A stretch of 6,898 nucleotides of DNA from Arcobacter sp. (GTDB taxonomy: Bacteria > Campylobacterota > Campylobacteria > Campylobacterales > Arcobacteraceae): NCBI GenBank assembly GCA_016744485.1, contig JADGEG010000107.1, positions 1-6,898 on the forward strand. The letters are read 5' to 3'. The translations under genes were made by a program, and so were the position numbers. How positions within the stretch are numbered: the first letter of the stretch is position 1; each line of letters opens with the position of its first letter. This document shows, in pieces, positions 6,831 to 6,898 of the stretch. Under the pieces are notes generated by a model. It was not told where the DNA came from. It worked only from the letters and a program-made list of their open reading frames with translations, and did no database searches.

Positions 6831-6898
6831 TAAAAAATGACAAAAAACCTAATATATTAGTAATCGGTGATTTAATGATAGATCATTATTTATGGGGA
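6827..6898 (+). CDS. hldE: Start of bifunctional heptose-7-phosphate kinase / heptose-1-phosphate adenylyltransferase (3' end outside window)
   Basis: The ATG at 6827 overlaps the hldD stop as ATGA, and 24 codons are seen before the window ends. They encode a short Lys-rich leader followed by PNILVIGDLMIDHYLWG. The pattern 'ilViGD.m.D.Y..g' is the opening strand of the PfkB/ribokinase-like domain of HldE. The hldD neighbour makes HldE far more likely than another PfkB kinase. HldE phosphorylates D-glycero-beta-D-manno-heptose 7-phosphate at C1 and, through its C-terminal half, later adds AMP to give the substrate of HldD. The purine-rich AAAGAAGAG inside the hldD end may serve as the ribosome binding site. 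Whether both domains are fused cannot be seen here. Confidence 0.85.
   Translation, partial: MIKNDKKPNILVIGDLMIDHYLWG

Overview
The window is about three-quarters A+T, with codons dominated by ATA, AGA, TTA and AAA. The heptose-epimerase protein closely resembles what I recall from Campylobacterota, so I infer an Arcobacter/Aliarcobacter-like or Sulfurimonas-like organism. This rests on composition and remembered protein similarity only. No rRNA, tRNA, CRISPR array or intact insertion sequence is visible.

Left two thirds (1-4537, minus strand): one uninterrupted reading frame of 1512 codons, running off the left edge of the window without a stop. It encodes a giant secreted lipoprotein of the RHS/YD-repeat superfamily. 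In order it has a lipoprotein signal with lipobox L-I-S-C, a Big_2-type Ig-like domain, a carboxypeptidase-regulatory-like beta domain, a conserved module with a canonical EF-hand-type calcium loop and the signature HFTPWDFNWPFG, an extended-Tyr/WDG beta module, a LamG/concanavalin-like domain, and then degenerate YD repeats to the window edge. The end of the RHS shell and any variable C-terminal (toxin) tip lie outside.

Middle (4538-4893): a 356-base non-coding stretch, very A+T rich. It holds a plausible minus-strand promoter and a 12-bp perfect palindrome just upstream of the lipoprotein gene.

Right third: a minus-strand gene for a small exported ATP-dependent DNA ligase of the Lig E type (4894-5703). 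A 116-base divergent promoter region follows (5704-5819), with a 19-base A/T palindrome and a 12-base direct repeat. Then, on the plus strand, come hldD (5820-6830), encoding ADP-L-glycero-D-manno-heptose 6-epimerase, and the first 24 codons of hldE (6827-6898), joined by an ATGA stop/start overlap. hldD and hldE make ADP-L-glycero-beta-D-manno-heptose for the inner core of LPS/LOS. The ligase and the giant lipoprotein are both predicted to act outside the cytoplasm. A functional link between them is not shown by the sequence.
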